A DNA stretch of 7,516 nucleotides from an uncultured Bacilli bacterium. GTDB lineage: Bacteria > Bacillota_I > Bacilli_A > RF39 > UBA660. The stretch's first letter is position 1, and each line of letters starts with the position of its first letter. Shown piece after piece: positions 1-6,995 of the stretch. The translations under genes were made by a program, and so were the position numbers. The stretch lies in the NCBI GenBank assembly GCA_947630865.1, contig CANRJE010000070.1:1-7516 (forward strand). The letters are read 5' to 3'. The notes beneath the pieces are model-generated. The model was not told the origin of the DNA, made no database searches, and was given only the letters and a program-made list of their open reading frames with translations.

Positions 1-244
1 GGAACATAATCATGATAATGATATTGCTGTAAATGTTGTTAAGGGTAAAAACTTAACCAATACAAGAGCAGCTGGAAGTGACCATACTGTTGTTTTAAAA
101 AGACCAAGAGTTATGTCTTTAGAAATAGCATTAGATTACATTAATAATGATGAATTAATAGAAGTAACACCTGTTACTTTTAGACTTCGTAAAAGAATAT
201 TAAATGCTGAGGCTAGAAAAAAAGCTAATAATCGTCAAAATTAA
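1..244 (+). CDS. typA: TypA/BipA ribosome-associated GTPase, C-terminal end (5' truncated)
   Basis: The last 80 codons of a gene that enters from the left edge (first whole codon at base 2, stop TAA at 242-244). The peptide has the hallmark end of the TypA/BipA family: a VNVVKGKNLTNTRAAGSD stretch, then PRVMSLEIALDYI, then NDELIEVTP and the basic RLRKRIL tail. TypA is a cytoplasmic translation-factor-type GTPase that binds the ribosome at the EF-G site and helps 50S assembly and stress or cold growth. Full-length members are about 600 residues, so only the family-specific C-terminal domain is here; the GTPase domain lies upstream and outside the window. A strong hairpin terminator follows 5 bases after the stop, so this gene ends its transcript. 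The assignment is secure because this C-terminal motif set is peculiar to the family. Confidence 0.95.
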   Translation, partial: EHNHDNDIAVNVVKGKNLTNTRAAGSDHTVVLKRPRVMSLEIALDYINNDELIEVTPVTFRLRKRILNAEARKKANNRQN

Positions 245-249
245 AAGAA

Positions 250-285
250 AGTCTTTACATTTGTTGTGTAAAGACTAATTTTTTT
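250..285 (+). terminator. Rho-independent terminator of typA
   Basis: A perfect 10-bp inverted repeat, AGTCTTTACA (250-259) and TGTAAAGACT (267-276), encloses a 7-base loop. It is followed by AA and a run of seven T (279-285). It starts 5 bases after the typA stop codon and separates typA from the LtaS-type gene. Confidence 0.92.
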
Positions 286-307
286 ATAAGCATAACTCTA
301 TTATATA

Positions 308-316
308 TGGTATAAT
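308..316 (+). promoter_or_regulatory. Extended -10 promoter for the LtaS-type gene
   Basis: TGGTATAAT is a perfect extended -10 (TG-N-TATAAT) with the hexamer at 311-316. The expected -35 position (about 288-293) has no good match, which is typical of extended -10 promoters. It lies between the typA terminator and the ATG at 341, leaving a leader of about 20 bases with a GGAG Shine-Dalgarno at 329-332, 8 bases before the start. Confidence 0.7.
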
Positions 317-340
317 TTTAGATAGATTGGAGTTAGAATA

Positions 341-2314
341 ATGAAAAAACTAAAATCGTTAAGTTGTAAAATTACTAAGAAGTTTAAAGCTTTAAAATTA
401 AAAATGAAACTTAAAAAAAGTAGTTCTAAAGTCATTTCTTTCATTAAAAATAATGATGTTTATTTTTTCATGTTTTTTTCTTTATTTTTATTAGATATTT
501 CAACAAGAATTGCTACTAATTCAATTGGTTTTGTTCATTTTCTTTCTCCTTATCCTAATCTTTTTTCTTTTACATGGATTTTTACAATTATCTTTTTAGT
601 TAAATATTTAAAAAACATTTATGGAAAGTTAATATATGGTTTATTCTATGGTTTTTCTTTTATCATGTTTTTAGTTCAAAATATTTATTATATTTATTTT
701 AAAATTTTCTTTGATTTTTCGGTTTTAAGTGCTGCTAGTGAAGGAAGTTCTTATTTACTTGATACATTAAAAGATATAAAAATTTGGATGTATTTTGTTA
801 TGCTAATTTCAATTATTTTAATGATTATGACCTTTAAAAAGTTTCCTAAAAATAACAAAACTAATCTTCGTAATGCTTTAATTACATTAGTAATTTTTCT
901 TTCAGTTCATTTTGTTTTACCATTTACTTTTGGAGAAGCAACAACAGAATTAGAATGGAATGCATTCAGCAATAAAAGAAATGTTTATAATACCTTTAAT
1001 GATAATAATAAAAGTATGCAGTTAGTTGGATTATTTGAATATAATATCAGAAATATTTATGTTAATTTCATAAGAAATGAAGATACAAGTGATACAGATA
1101 GTTTAATGTTTTTAGAGAGCATTTTTAATGTTGAAGAACAAAATCATAAGAATAAATACACAGGTAAATTTCAAGGTAAAAATCTTATAATTTTACAATT
1201 AGAAGGAATTGATAAGTTTTTAACAACAAAAGAGATTATGCCTAATTTATATAGTTTAAAAAGTCATAGTATTAATTTTATGGATCATTATTCTTTTGTA
1301 AATGGAGGAGGTTCTACTTTCAATTCAGAATTTATGGTAAATACAGGTTATGCAACACCATATACTTATAATCGTAATGCATATACGTTTAGTAAAAATA
1401 ATTTTGATTATTCACTTCCTAATCTCTTTAAAAATGTTGGTTATACAGTTAATGCTTTTCATATGAATTCAAGTGAATACTATTCAAGAGGAGTAAATTA
1501 TAAAAACTTTGGATATGATTCTTATAATGGTCTTAAAGATTTAGGAATTTATGAAAATAATGAATTTCAGTTAGATAGAGAACTTCTTTTAAATGAAGAG
1601 TTTAATGCTAAGATATTCAATATAGAAAATCCTTTAAATAGCAATTTTGTATCTTATATTATATCTTATTCTGCTCATACGCCTTTTACTAAAGATAAAG
1701 GAGTTTGTCATCAATTATTAACGGAAGAAGAGCAAAATGATCCTAATTTTATATTATCAGAATTTGATTGTTTAAAGAAACAAGCTGCAGAAACTGATAA
1801 TATGATTGGTCTTTTAATCGAAAATTTAAAAGAGAAAAATTTATATGATAATACTGTAATAGTTGCTTTTGCTGATCATTATGTTTATACATTATCTGAT
1901 AAAACTATCTTAGAAAAATATAAAGATACAGAGACTAATTTAATTAATAACACTAATTGGTTTATTTGGAGTAGTGATATGAAATATACAGAAATTAAAA
2001 AAACAACTAGTCAGTTAAATATCTTACCAACTATTTTAAACTTATTTGGTTTGTATGAACACCCTAATTACTATATAGGAGAAGATGCTCTTGATAACAA
2101 TTATTCAGGATTTGTTTTCTTTAGTGATTTTTCATGGTATGATGGGAAACGTTATGTATTAAATGATGGTAGTATTTTAAATGGTTTAAATGCAACTGAT
2201 GATTATATTGAAAATATGACATCAAAGATTAATGATTTAATACGGAAAAATGATGAAGTTTTAAAAGTAAATTATTTTAGAATTTTAAAAAATAATAAAA
2301 CCAATAATACTTAA
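341..2314 (+). CDS. LTA synthase (LtaS)-type membrane phosphoglycerol transferase, sulfatase fold
   Basis: A 657-residue polytopic membrane enzyme of the LtaS/alkaline-phosphatase superfamily. A lysine-rich cytoplasmic tail (1-38) precedes five predicted membrane segments near 40-60, 74-91, 97-120, 148-166 and 179-197. The extracellular catalytic domain runs from about 275 to 600. By alignment from memory to S. aureus LtaS, the metal and catalytic residues are present: E288 in LIILQLEG, nucleophile T326 in GGGSTFNSEF, R383 in YYSRG, H446 in SYSAHTPF, and D512-H513 in VAFADHY. The family transfers glycerol-phosphate from phosphatidylglycerol to grow or prime lipoteichoic acid on the outer membrane face. 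The tryptophan next to the LtaS substrate arginine appears to be Y381 here, and C456 and C477 could form a disulfide, so a variant substrate (primase, phosphoethanolamine or other envelope polymer) is possible. The start at 341 is supported by GGAG at 329-332. It appears to be a single-gene unit. Family certain, exact substrate inferred. Confidence 0.85.
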   Translation: MKKLKSLSCKITKKFKALKLKMKLKKSSSKVISFIKNNDVYFFMFFSLFLLDISTRIATNSIGFVHFLSPYPNLFSFTWIFTIIFLVKYLKNIYGKLIYGLFYGFSFIMFLVQNIYYIYFKIFFDFSVLSAASEGSSYLLDTLKDIKIWMYFVMLISIILMIMTFKKFPKNNKTNLRNALITLVIFLSVHFVLPFTFGEATTELEWNAFSNKRNVYNTFNDNNKSMQLVGLFEYNIRNIYVNFIRNEDTSDTDSLMFLESIFNVEEQNHKNKYTGKFQGKNLIILQLEGIDKFLTTKEIMPNLYSLKSHSINFMDHYSFVNGGGSTFNSEFMVNTGYATPYTYNRNAYTFSKNNFDYSLPNLFKNVGYTVNAFHMNSSEYYSRGVNYKNFGYDSYNGLKDLGIYENNEFQLDRELLLNEEFNAKIFNIENPLNSNFVSYIISYSAHTPFTKDKGVCHQLLTEEEQNDPNFILSEFDCLKKQAAETDNMIGLLIENLKEKNLYDNTVIVAFADHYVYTLSDKTILEKYKDTETNLINNTNWFIWSSDMKYTEIKKTTSQLNILPTILNLFGLYEHPNYYIGEDALDNNYSGFVFFSDFSWYDGKRYVLNDGSILNGLNATDDYIENMTSKINDLIRKNDEVLKVNYFRILKNNKTNNT

Positions 2315-2343
2315 TTGTAAAAACAAAAAACTTATGATATTAT
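2315..2343 (+). promoter_or_regulatory. Candidate promoter for the pilus platform/peptidase pair
   Basis: TTGTAA (2315-2320), a 17-base spacer, and TATTAT (2338-2343) preceded by TGA, which gives an extended -10. It begins right after the stop codon of the LtaS-type gene and lies about 25 bases before the ATG at 2368, whose Shine-Dalgarno is GAGGGA at 2358-2363. No terminator is visible in this gap, so read-through from upstream is also possible. Confidence 0.5.
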
Positions 2344-2367
2344 ATTAATAGAGAATAGAGGGATACT

Positions 2368-3765
2368 ATGATAACGAAAGATAATATTCTAACTTATTCA
2401 TATAAAGGATTAGCAGCCTTAATCTATACTATCTTTGGTAAAAAAGATAAAATAAGAGATTTATTCATAGAAGATGATGTCTTTAAAGATGTTAAGAGAA
2501 ATACAACAAGACTTGAAAAAGCAAGTGAAGCTATGGCTGAATATCAGAAATCACAATTTAGATATCGTTATAAAAAGAAAAATGGAAAAATTGCTACTGG
2601 TAGTTTTGATGCATATAACATCGAACAAGCTAAAAACTATTTACTTAACGAGGGATATCAATTAGTGTCTATTGAACCAGTTCAAAAAGGTTCTCTTACA
2701 ATGGATATTATGCTAACTTCTCCAATTAAAACAAGTGAGTTATCTTTTGCTCTTACCCAAGTTTCAACTTATTTAAAAGCTGGTATGGCTCTAATCGACT
2801 CTTTTCGTATTTTAGCAAAACAAGCAACTAAATCTTCAACTAGAAAAGTTTATGATATGATTGTATATGATTTACTTTCAGGAGAGAGTTTATCTGATGC
2901 TTTTGCAAGACAACCAAAAGTATTCCCTAAACTTTTAACGAACATGGTTAAATCAGCTGAATTAACGGGTGATTTACCAGCCATTTTAGATGATATGGCT
3001 AATTATTATACGGAGATAGATAAAACAAAAAAAGAATTAAAAAGTGCAATGACATATCCAATAATTGTTTTTGTTATGGCTATTGCTGTAATTGTTTTCG
3101 TTTTAAATTATATTGTTCCGCAGTATGTAGAAATGTTTACAGGTTGGGATGCTGATTTACCAGCTATTACAGTAATGACCATGAAATTTAGTGATTTCGT
3201 ACAACATAACTTAGTTCAGATGATTATTATTTTAATATTAGTTTTAGTTCTTTATATTGCTTGGTTTAAGAATGTTAAATCTTTTAGAACAATTATGCAA
3301 TATATTTATTTAAAAATTCCTGTTGTTAAAAATATAATTATGTATAGTGAAGTTTCAATGTTTTCTAAAACTTTTGCTTCACTTTTAAATCATGGAGTAT
3401 TTATAACTGATAGTATGGACGTTTTATTAAAAGTAAGTGATAATGAAATTTATAAAAAAATAATTGAAAAAACAGTTAAAAATTTAAATCGTGGTGGTAA
3501 AATTTCCGAAGCTTTTAAAGATAGTCCTTATATTCCAATTGTTGCTTATGAAATGATTGTAACCGGAGAAGCAACTGGTAAACTTGGAACAATGATGGAA
3601 AAAGTTGCCGATTATTATGAAGATTTATATCAAAATGCAACTAAGCAAATTAAAAGTTTAGTTGAACCTGCTTTAATAGTTTTCTTAACCTTGACAGTAG
3701 GGTTAATTATCATTGCTATTATTGTACCAATGTTCCAAATGTATCAAGTTATTGGAGTAAGTTAA
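2368..3765 (+). CDS. Type II secretion system F family protein (PilC/ComGB/GspF-type inner-membrane platform)
   Basis: A 465-residue platform protein for a type IV pilus, competence pseudopilus or type II secretion machine. In this family it sits in the inner membrane and couples a cytoplasmic assembly ATPase to pilin polymerisation. Residues 64-104 match the small PilC N-terminal domain (FRYRYKKKNGK, then a helix and NEGYQLVSIEP). Two homologous T2SSF domains follow, at about 124-247 and 327-450. Each carries the internal-repeat signature: SAELTGDLPAILDDMANYY (196-214) and TGEATGKLGTMMEKVADYY (399-417). Membrane segments lie near 228-250, 283-300 and 432-455, the usual three-helix topology. 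The first 63 residues are an unusual extension with a hydrophobic patch (9-24) and a charged helix-like stretch. The start at 2368 is supported by GAGGGA 4 bases upstream. The prepilin peptidase gene follows after 1 base, which supports the pilus assignment. No ATPase or pilin gene is in the window. Confidence 0.92.
   Translation: MITKDNILTYSYKGLAALIYTIFGKKDKIRDLFIEDDVFKDVKRNTTRLEKASEAMAEYQKSQFRYRYKKKNGKIATGSFDAYNIEQAKNYLLNEGYQLVSIEPVQKGSLTMDIMLTSPIKTSELSFALTQVSTYLKAGMALIDSFRILAKQATKSSTRKVYDMIVYDLLSGESLSDAFARQPKVFPKLLTNMVKSAELTGDLPAILDDMANYYTEIDKTKKELKSAMTYPIIVFVMAIAVIVFVLNYIVPQYVEMFTGWDADLPAITVMTMKFSDFVQHNLVQMIIILILVLVLYIAWFKNVKSFRTIMQYIYLKIPVVKNIIMYSEVSMFSKTFASLLNHGVFITDSMDVLLKVSDNEIYKKIIEKTVKNLNRGGKISEAFKDSPYIPIVAYEMIVTGEATGKLGTMMEKVADYYEDLYQNATKQIKSLVEPALIVFLTLTVGLIIIAIIVPMFQMYQVIGVS
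3754..3757 (+). promoter_or_regulatory. Ribosome-binding site of the prepilin peptidase inside the platform-protein gene
   Basis: GGAG at 3754-3757 lies in the last codons of the upstream gene, 9 bases before the ATG at 3767. With only one base between stop (3763-3765) and start, translation of the two genes is probably coupled. Confidence 0.65.
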
Positions 3766-3766
3766 T

Positions 3767-4537
3767 ATGGAGTGGTTATATTATTTGGCTTTTTTTCTCT
3801 TTGGTCTTTGCTTTGGTTCTTTCTATAATGTTGTTGGAATGCGTGTTCCAAAAGGTGAATCAATTAATAAGCCAGGTAGTCATTGTTTTACTTGTGGACA
3901 TCGTTTAAAATGGTATGAATTAATTCCTATTTTATCCTTTATTATACAAAAAGGTAGATGTCGAGAATGTCATACTAAATTATCTTATTTATATCCCTTT
4001 ACCGAATTAGCAACAGCTATTTTATTCGTGGTTAGTTATCATTCTTTTGGTTTTACGTATGAACTTTTAATAGCTCTTATATTATGTAGTTTATTGATGC
4101 TTGTAATAGTTTCGGATTTATCATATTTGATTATTCCTGATAGTTTTATTATTATAGCTGCTATTCTAATTATTATTGTTAGATTAATATTTGAAGGAAT
4201 AACAGGTGCTTTAATTGCTATAGGATATGGTATTATAAGTTTTGGTTTAATGTATCTAATCATGACCCTTGGTAATGTTCTCTTTAAAAAGGAAAGTATG
4301 GGTGGAGGAGATGTTAAATTAATGTTTATAGTTGGTCTTGCACTAGACCCCTTTTTAGCAATCGTGGTTATTTTTCTAGCTAGTATCATTGCTTTACCAG
4401 TATCTTTCTTTTTACTTTTAAAAAATAAAGAACATGTTATTCCATTTGGACCATTTATAACTTTAGGATTATTGATTGTCTTTTTTACTAAACTAGATAT
4501 AATCGACATTTTCGAAAAAGTTTTGACTTTTTTTTAA
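3767..4537 (+). CDS. Prepilin peptidase, A24 family (PilD/ComC type)
   Basis: A 256-residue polytopic membrane aspartyl protease that cleaves the leader of type IV prepilins or pseudopilins and, in bifunctional members, N-methylates the new N-terminus. The N-terminal segment (FGLCFGSFYNVVGMRVP, 12-28) is the conserved first-helix motif. A cytoplasmic zinc-binding loop follows, with C40-x-x-C43 and C65-x-x-C68, then YPFTELATA (76-84). The two catalytic aspartates are visible: D117 in VSDLSYLIIPD and D182 in the MGGGDVKL motif (GxGD type). Several further hydrophobic helices span 85-110, 122-175 and 185-248. Length and all key residues fit an intact, full-length enzyme of the classical four-cysteine type. 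It follows the platform protein by one base and shares its transcript. Its stop codon overlaps the first stem of a terminator, so the operon ends here. The partner prepilins are not in this window. Confidence 0.95.
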   Translation: MEWLYYLAFFLFGLCFGSFYNVVGMRVPKGESINKPGSHCFTCGHRLKWYELIPILSFIIQKGRCRECHTKLSYLYPFTELATAILFVVSYHSFGFTYELLIALILCSLLMLVIVSDLSYLIIPDSFIIIAAILIIIVRLIFEGITGALIAIGYGIISFGLMYLIMTLGNVLFKKESMGGGDVKLMFIVGLALDPFLAIVVIFLASIIALPVSFFLLLKNKEHVIPFGPFITLGLLIVFFTKLDIIDIFEKVLTFF

Positions 4538-4568
4538 ACACATAAGATTAAAATATGTGTTTTCTTTT
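4536..4568 (+). terminator. Rho-independent terminator of the pilus gene pair
   Basis: A 9-bp perfect inverted repeat, AAACACATA (4536-4544) and TATGTGTTT (4554-4562), encloses a 9-base loop. The T-rich tail continues as TCTTTT to 4568. The left arm uses the last two bases of the peptidase TAA stop. The hairpin is AT-rich and therefore of moderate strength. Confidence 0.8.
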
Positions 4569-4582
4569 AAATAAAAATACTA

Positions 4583-4588
4583 TATAAT
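4583..4588 (+). promoter_or_regulatory. Candidate -10 element for the TPR-protein gene
   Basis: A perfect TATAAT at 4583-4588, just after the terminator and 35 bases before the ATG at 4624. The -35 region, about 4560-4565 (TTTTCT), would overlap the terminator tail and is a poor match. The leader is purine-rich and carries a GAGGA Shine-Dalgarno at 4613-4617. Confidence 0.5.
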
Positions 4589-4623
4589 AAAAGAAAGAAG
4601 AGTTTAAGAGATGAGGAAAAATA

Positions 4624-6942
4624 ATGAAGAAAATAAAAATATTTTTATCAATTGATGATAGCTTAAAGTCTGATAAATTAGAAATTAGTAATTTTATAAG
4701 ATATTTAAATGAGACTTATGAAGAGAGTAATCTTTATTTTCAAATAATAGAAACTAAAGACAAAATAAAGGAAAGCGACATAAAAGAAAGTGAATTATTT
4801 TTTATTATATTTCAAAATGAATTACAAGAAAAAAATGAGGAAGAGTTTAAAGTTGCTTATCAATTATTTCAAAAAGGTAAAACCCCTAGAATAACGACAT
4901 ATATTAAAAAAAGTAAGAAAAAAGAAAGTGAAAGTGTTTTGAATTTTTTAAACTATTTAGATGAAAAATTAGGACATTATTATAATAAATATGAAAATAT
5001 AGATTCAGTTAAGTTAAATTTCATTTTGCAACTTAAAGCTTTAGGTCTTGAATTAGGAAAACTTGAAGCAAAAGATGATAAAATTTATTTAAATGAAAAA
5101 GAGACATTAAAAGCCACGAATATTCCAATGATTGCTAATAATAAAAATTTAGAAATGTTAAAAGAAGAAAGAAGAAATTTAGAAGATAAATATTACTTGT
5201 ATCGTGAAAAAATCAAGAAAGAAATAGATAATGACGATATTTTAGATGAATATATAAAAATAAAAAATCGAAAAAAGGAAGTAGAGGAAGAAATTTATTC
5301 TTTAGAACAAGATATTTTGTCTCTTGAAGAAACATTTATTGAAATAACTTCCAAAGGTAAGCTTTCTAAAAGACAAATATATGCAAAGAAATGTTTAGAT
5401 GAAGGAGATATCGAAGAAGCTAAAGAAATATTATCCTTTAATGTATTAAAAGAAGATGGAGATAAATTATTAACTTTACTAGAAAAAAGAAAAGAGGAAA
5501 TACAAGTTATCGTTAATGAATTTATTCAAAGAATTAATACCTTAAAGTTAGATATAAAAAATAAAAATCGTTTTGAAGAAATAGAAGAGTCCTATGAAGA
5601 AGCAATAAGAATTGAAAAAGAAGGAGGACTTAAAAGAGATACATTATATGACTATGCTTTATATTTATATCAACAAAATAACTATTTAAAATCTAAAGAA
5701 TATGCAGATAAATATTTAAATTATTTACTTGCTAATGATTCTGATTCTTATTCTAAAGCAGTAGTTTATAATTTATTAGGAATTTTATGTCATGATACTA
5801 ATTTATATAAGAAAAGTAAAGAATATTATTTAAAATCAAATAATCTGTATGAAAAATTATATCATGATAATCCAAAAGAATACGCGAGTGATTTAGCTGA
5901 TTCTTACAATAATCTAGGAGTTTTATATAGTGATATTTGTAAGTATCAAGAAAGTCTTGAATATACTTTAAAAGCTATTGAAATAATGAAAAAATTATAT
6001 CAAGATAATCCAAAAGTCTATGCTAATGATTTAGCAAGATATTATAACAATTTAGGGGTTTTGTATAGCGATATTGGTGAATTTCAAAAAAGTCTTGAGT
6101 ATAGTTTAAAAGCTATAGAATTATTAGAAAATCTTTATCAAAAAAATTCTGATAATTATATAAGTGATTTAGCAAGTTCCTACAATAATTTAGGAAATTT
6201 ATATTTTTTAATTAAAGAATATTCAAATTGTAAAAAATATTATTTAAAAGCTCTTGATTTAAGAAAAAAACTTTATCATGAGAATCCTGATGCTCATCAA
6301 CAAGATTTAGCCTTTGTTTATGATAATCTTGGTAGTTTATATCTATATACTTATAAATTTCAAGAAAGTGAAAGTAATTATTTAAAAGCTCTTGATTTAA
6401 GAGAAAAACTTTATCAAGGAAATCCTGATGCTTATCAACAAGATTTAGCTTTTGGTTATGATAATCTAGCTAATTTATATCGTAATATTAAGAGGTATGA
6501 AGAAAGTCTTGAATATAGTTTAAAAGCTATTACATTACTTGAAAAGTTATATGAAATTAATCCTGATGTTTATCGAAAGGATTTAGCTATATCTTATGAT
6601 AATTTAAGAAGATTATATTACAAGATTAAAAAGTATGAAGAAACTGAGAAATACAGTTTAAAAGCCATTGAGTTATATGAAAAATTATATAGTGAAAATA
6701 TTAAAACACATGAAGATGATTTAATTAATTTATATAACGATTTAGGAGATTTATATTTTGATTTCAATGAATATCAGAAAAGTTGTGAATGCTATTTAAA
6801 GTTGATTGAGATTACTAAAAATACTATTGATAAAGATTATATGAAAGAAGGATATAAGAAATTATTAAAACTTTATGAAACAGAAAATGATAAAGAAAAG
6901 ATAGAAGAAACTATTAAAAAGTTGAAGGAATTAGATAATTAA
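4624..6942 (+). CDS. TPR-repeat protein with N-terminal DUF4062/TIR-like domain and coiled coil
   Basis: A 772-residue, highly charged, apparently soluble protein without signal peptide or membrane helices. Residues 3-95 look like an alpha/beta nucleotide- or ligand-binding domain of the DUF4062/TIR-like type. It opens with strand KIFLS, then a helix, then strand ELFFIIF (57-63), then EEEFKVAYQLFQKGKTPRI (72-90), whose glutamate sits where related folds carry a catalytic or binding acid. Residues 105-175 include LGHYYNKYENIDSVKL (116-131), which I recall as conserved in gut Bacillota TPR proteins of this architecture. A coiled coil spans about 175-240. A possible first TPR (338-370) precedes eight repeats of exactly 46 residues (371-738), each with a Y-x-N-L-G/A-x-L-Y core and a YxKAIxLxEKLY helix, resembling kinesin-light-chain-type TPRs. 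The start at 4624 has GAGGA upstream. It is probably monocistronic, with a terminator before it. Function unknown: a sensor, scaffold or immunity role is inference. The TPR call is firm, the N-domain call moderate. Confidence 0.8.
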   Translation: MKKIKIFLSIDDSLKSDKLEISNFIRYLNETYEESNLYFQIIETKDKIKESDIKESELFFIIFQNELQEKNEEEFKVAYQLFQKGKTPRITTYIKKSKKKESESVLNFLNYLDEKLGHYYNKYENIDSVKLNFILQLKALGLELGKLEAKDDKIYLNEKETLKATNIPMIANNKNLEMLKEERRNLEDKYYLYREKIKKEIDNDDILDEYIKIKNRKKEVEEEIYSLEQDILSLEETFIEITSKGKLSKRQIYAKKCLDEGDIEEAKEILSFNVLKEDGDKLLTLLEKRKEEIQVIVNEFIQRINTLKLDIKNKNRFEEIEESYEEAIRIEKEGGLKRDTLYDYALYLYQQNNYLKSKEYADKYLNYLLANDSDSYSKAVVYNLLGILCHDTNLYKKSKEYYLKSNNLYEKLYHDNPKEYASDLADSYNNLGVLYSDICKYQESLEYTLKAIEIMKKLYQDNPKVYANDLARYYNNLGVLYSDIGEFQKSLEYSLKAIELLENLYQKNSDNYISDLASSYNNLGNLYFLIKEYSNCKKYYLKALDLRKKLYHENPDAHQQDLAFVYDNLGSLYLYTYKFQESESNYLKALDLREKLYQGNPDAYQQDLAFGYDNLANLYRNIKRYEESLEYSLKAITLLEKLYEINPDVYRKDLAISYDNLRRLYYKIKKYEETEKYSLKAIELYEKLYSENIKTHEDDLINLYNDLGDLYFDFNEYQKSCECYLKLIEITKNTIDKDYMKEGYKKLLKLYETENDKEKIEETIKKLKELDN
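5734..6837 (+). repeat. Eight in-frame tandem 138-bp (46-residue) TPR repeats
   Basis: Within the TPR gene, the glycine-type position of the Y-x-N-L-G core falls at residues 386, 432, 478, 524, 570, 616 (Ala), 662 (Arg) and 708, an exact spacing of 46 with no insertion or deletion. The helix ending in KLY recurs with the same period. Neighbouring units are also alike at the DNA level, most strikingly 6241-6329 and 6379-6467. These are protein-coding repeats and not a mobile element. Confidence 0.9.
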
Positions 6943-6945
6943 AAA

Positions 6946-6975
6946 TTAATAAGAAGTGGTTTCTCATAATATAAT
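6946..6975 (+). promoter_or_regulatory. Candidate promoter for the nucleoside phosphorylase gene
   Basis: TTAATA (6946-6951), an 18-base spacer and a perfect TATAAT (6970-6975), ending 20 bases before the GTG start. No terminator hairpin is visible between the TPR gene and this site, so transcription from the TPR gene may also read into the phosphorylase. Confidence 0.5.
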
Positions 6976-6982
6976 ATTTTAG

Positions 6983-6992
6983 AAAGGGTGAT
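6983..6992 (+). promoter_or_regulatory. Ribosome-binding site that sets the GTG start of the phosphorylase
   Basis: AAAGGGTGAT is a good match to the anti-Shine-Dalgarno complement (AGGAGGTGAT with one change), placed 3-6 bases before GTG at 6996. It makes that GTG the start: the other nearby GTG (6988-6990) runs into TGA after two codons, and no in-frame ATG fits the conserved N-terminus. Confidence 0.75.
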
Positions 6993-6995
6993 AAA

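Noticed and set aside
2474..2665. A 63-codon plus-strand frame inside the platform-protein gene
   Set aside because: It lies wholly inside the PilC-type gene in another frame and gives no recognisable protein.
4039..4509. A 156-codon open frame on the minus strand opposite the prepilin peptidase gene
   Set aside because: The plus strand here encodes a fully conserved A24 peptidase with all catalytic residues. The antisense product is a low-complexity Ile/Lys/Pro-rich sequence resembling no family I know, as expected for a shadow frame in AT-rich DNA.
4611..4623. Alternative ATG at 4611 for the TPR protein
   Set aside because: It is 13 bases upstream of the chosen start and so out of frame. 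The GAGGA just after it is well placed to serve the ATG at 4624.
6943..6969. Possible terminator after the TPR gene
   Set aside because: The only inverted repeat seen (AGAA/TTCT around GTGGT) is 4 bp and has no T tract after it.
6960..6985. Dyad TTTCT...AGAAA flanking the -10 element of the phosphorylase promoter, a possible operator
   Set aside because: Only 5 bp per arm in very AT-rich DNA, with no match to a regulator site I know; chance is sufficient to explain it.
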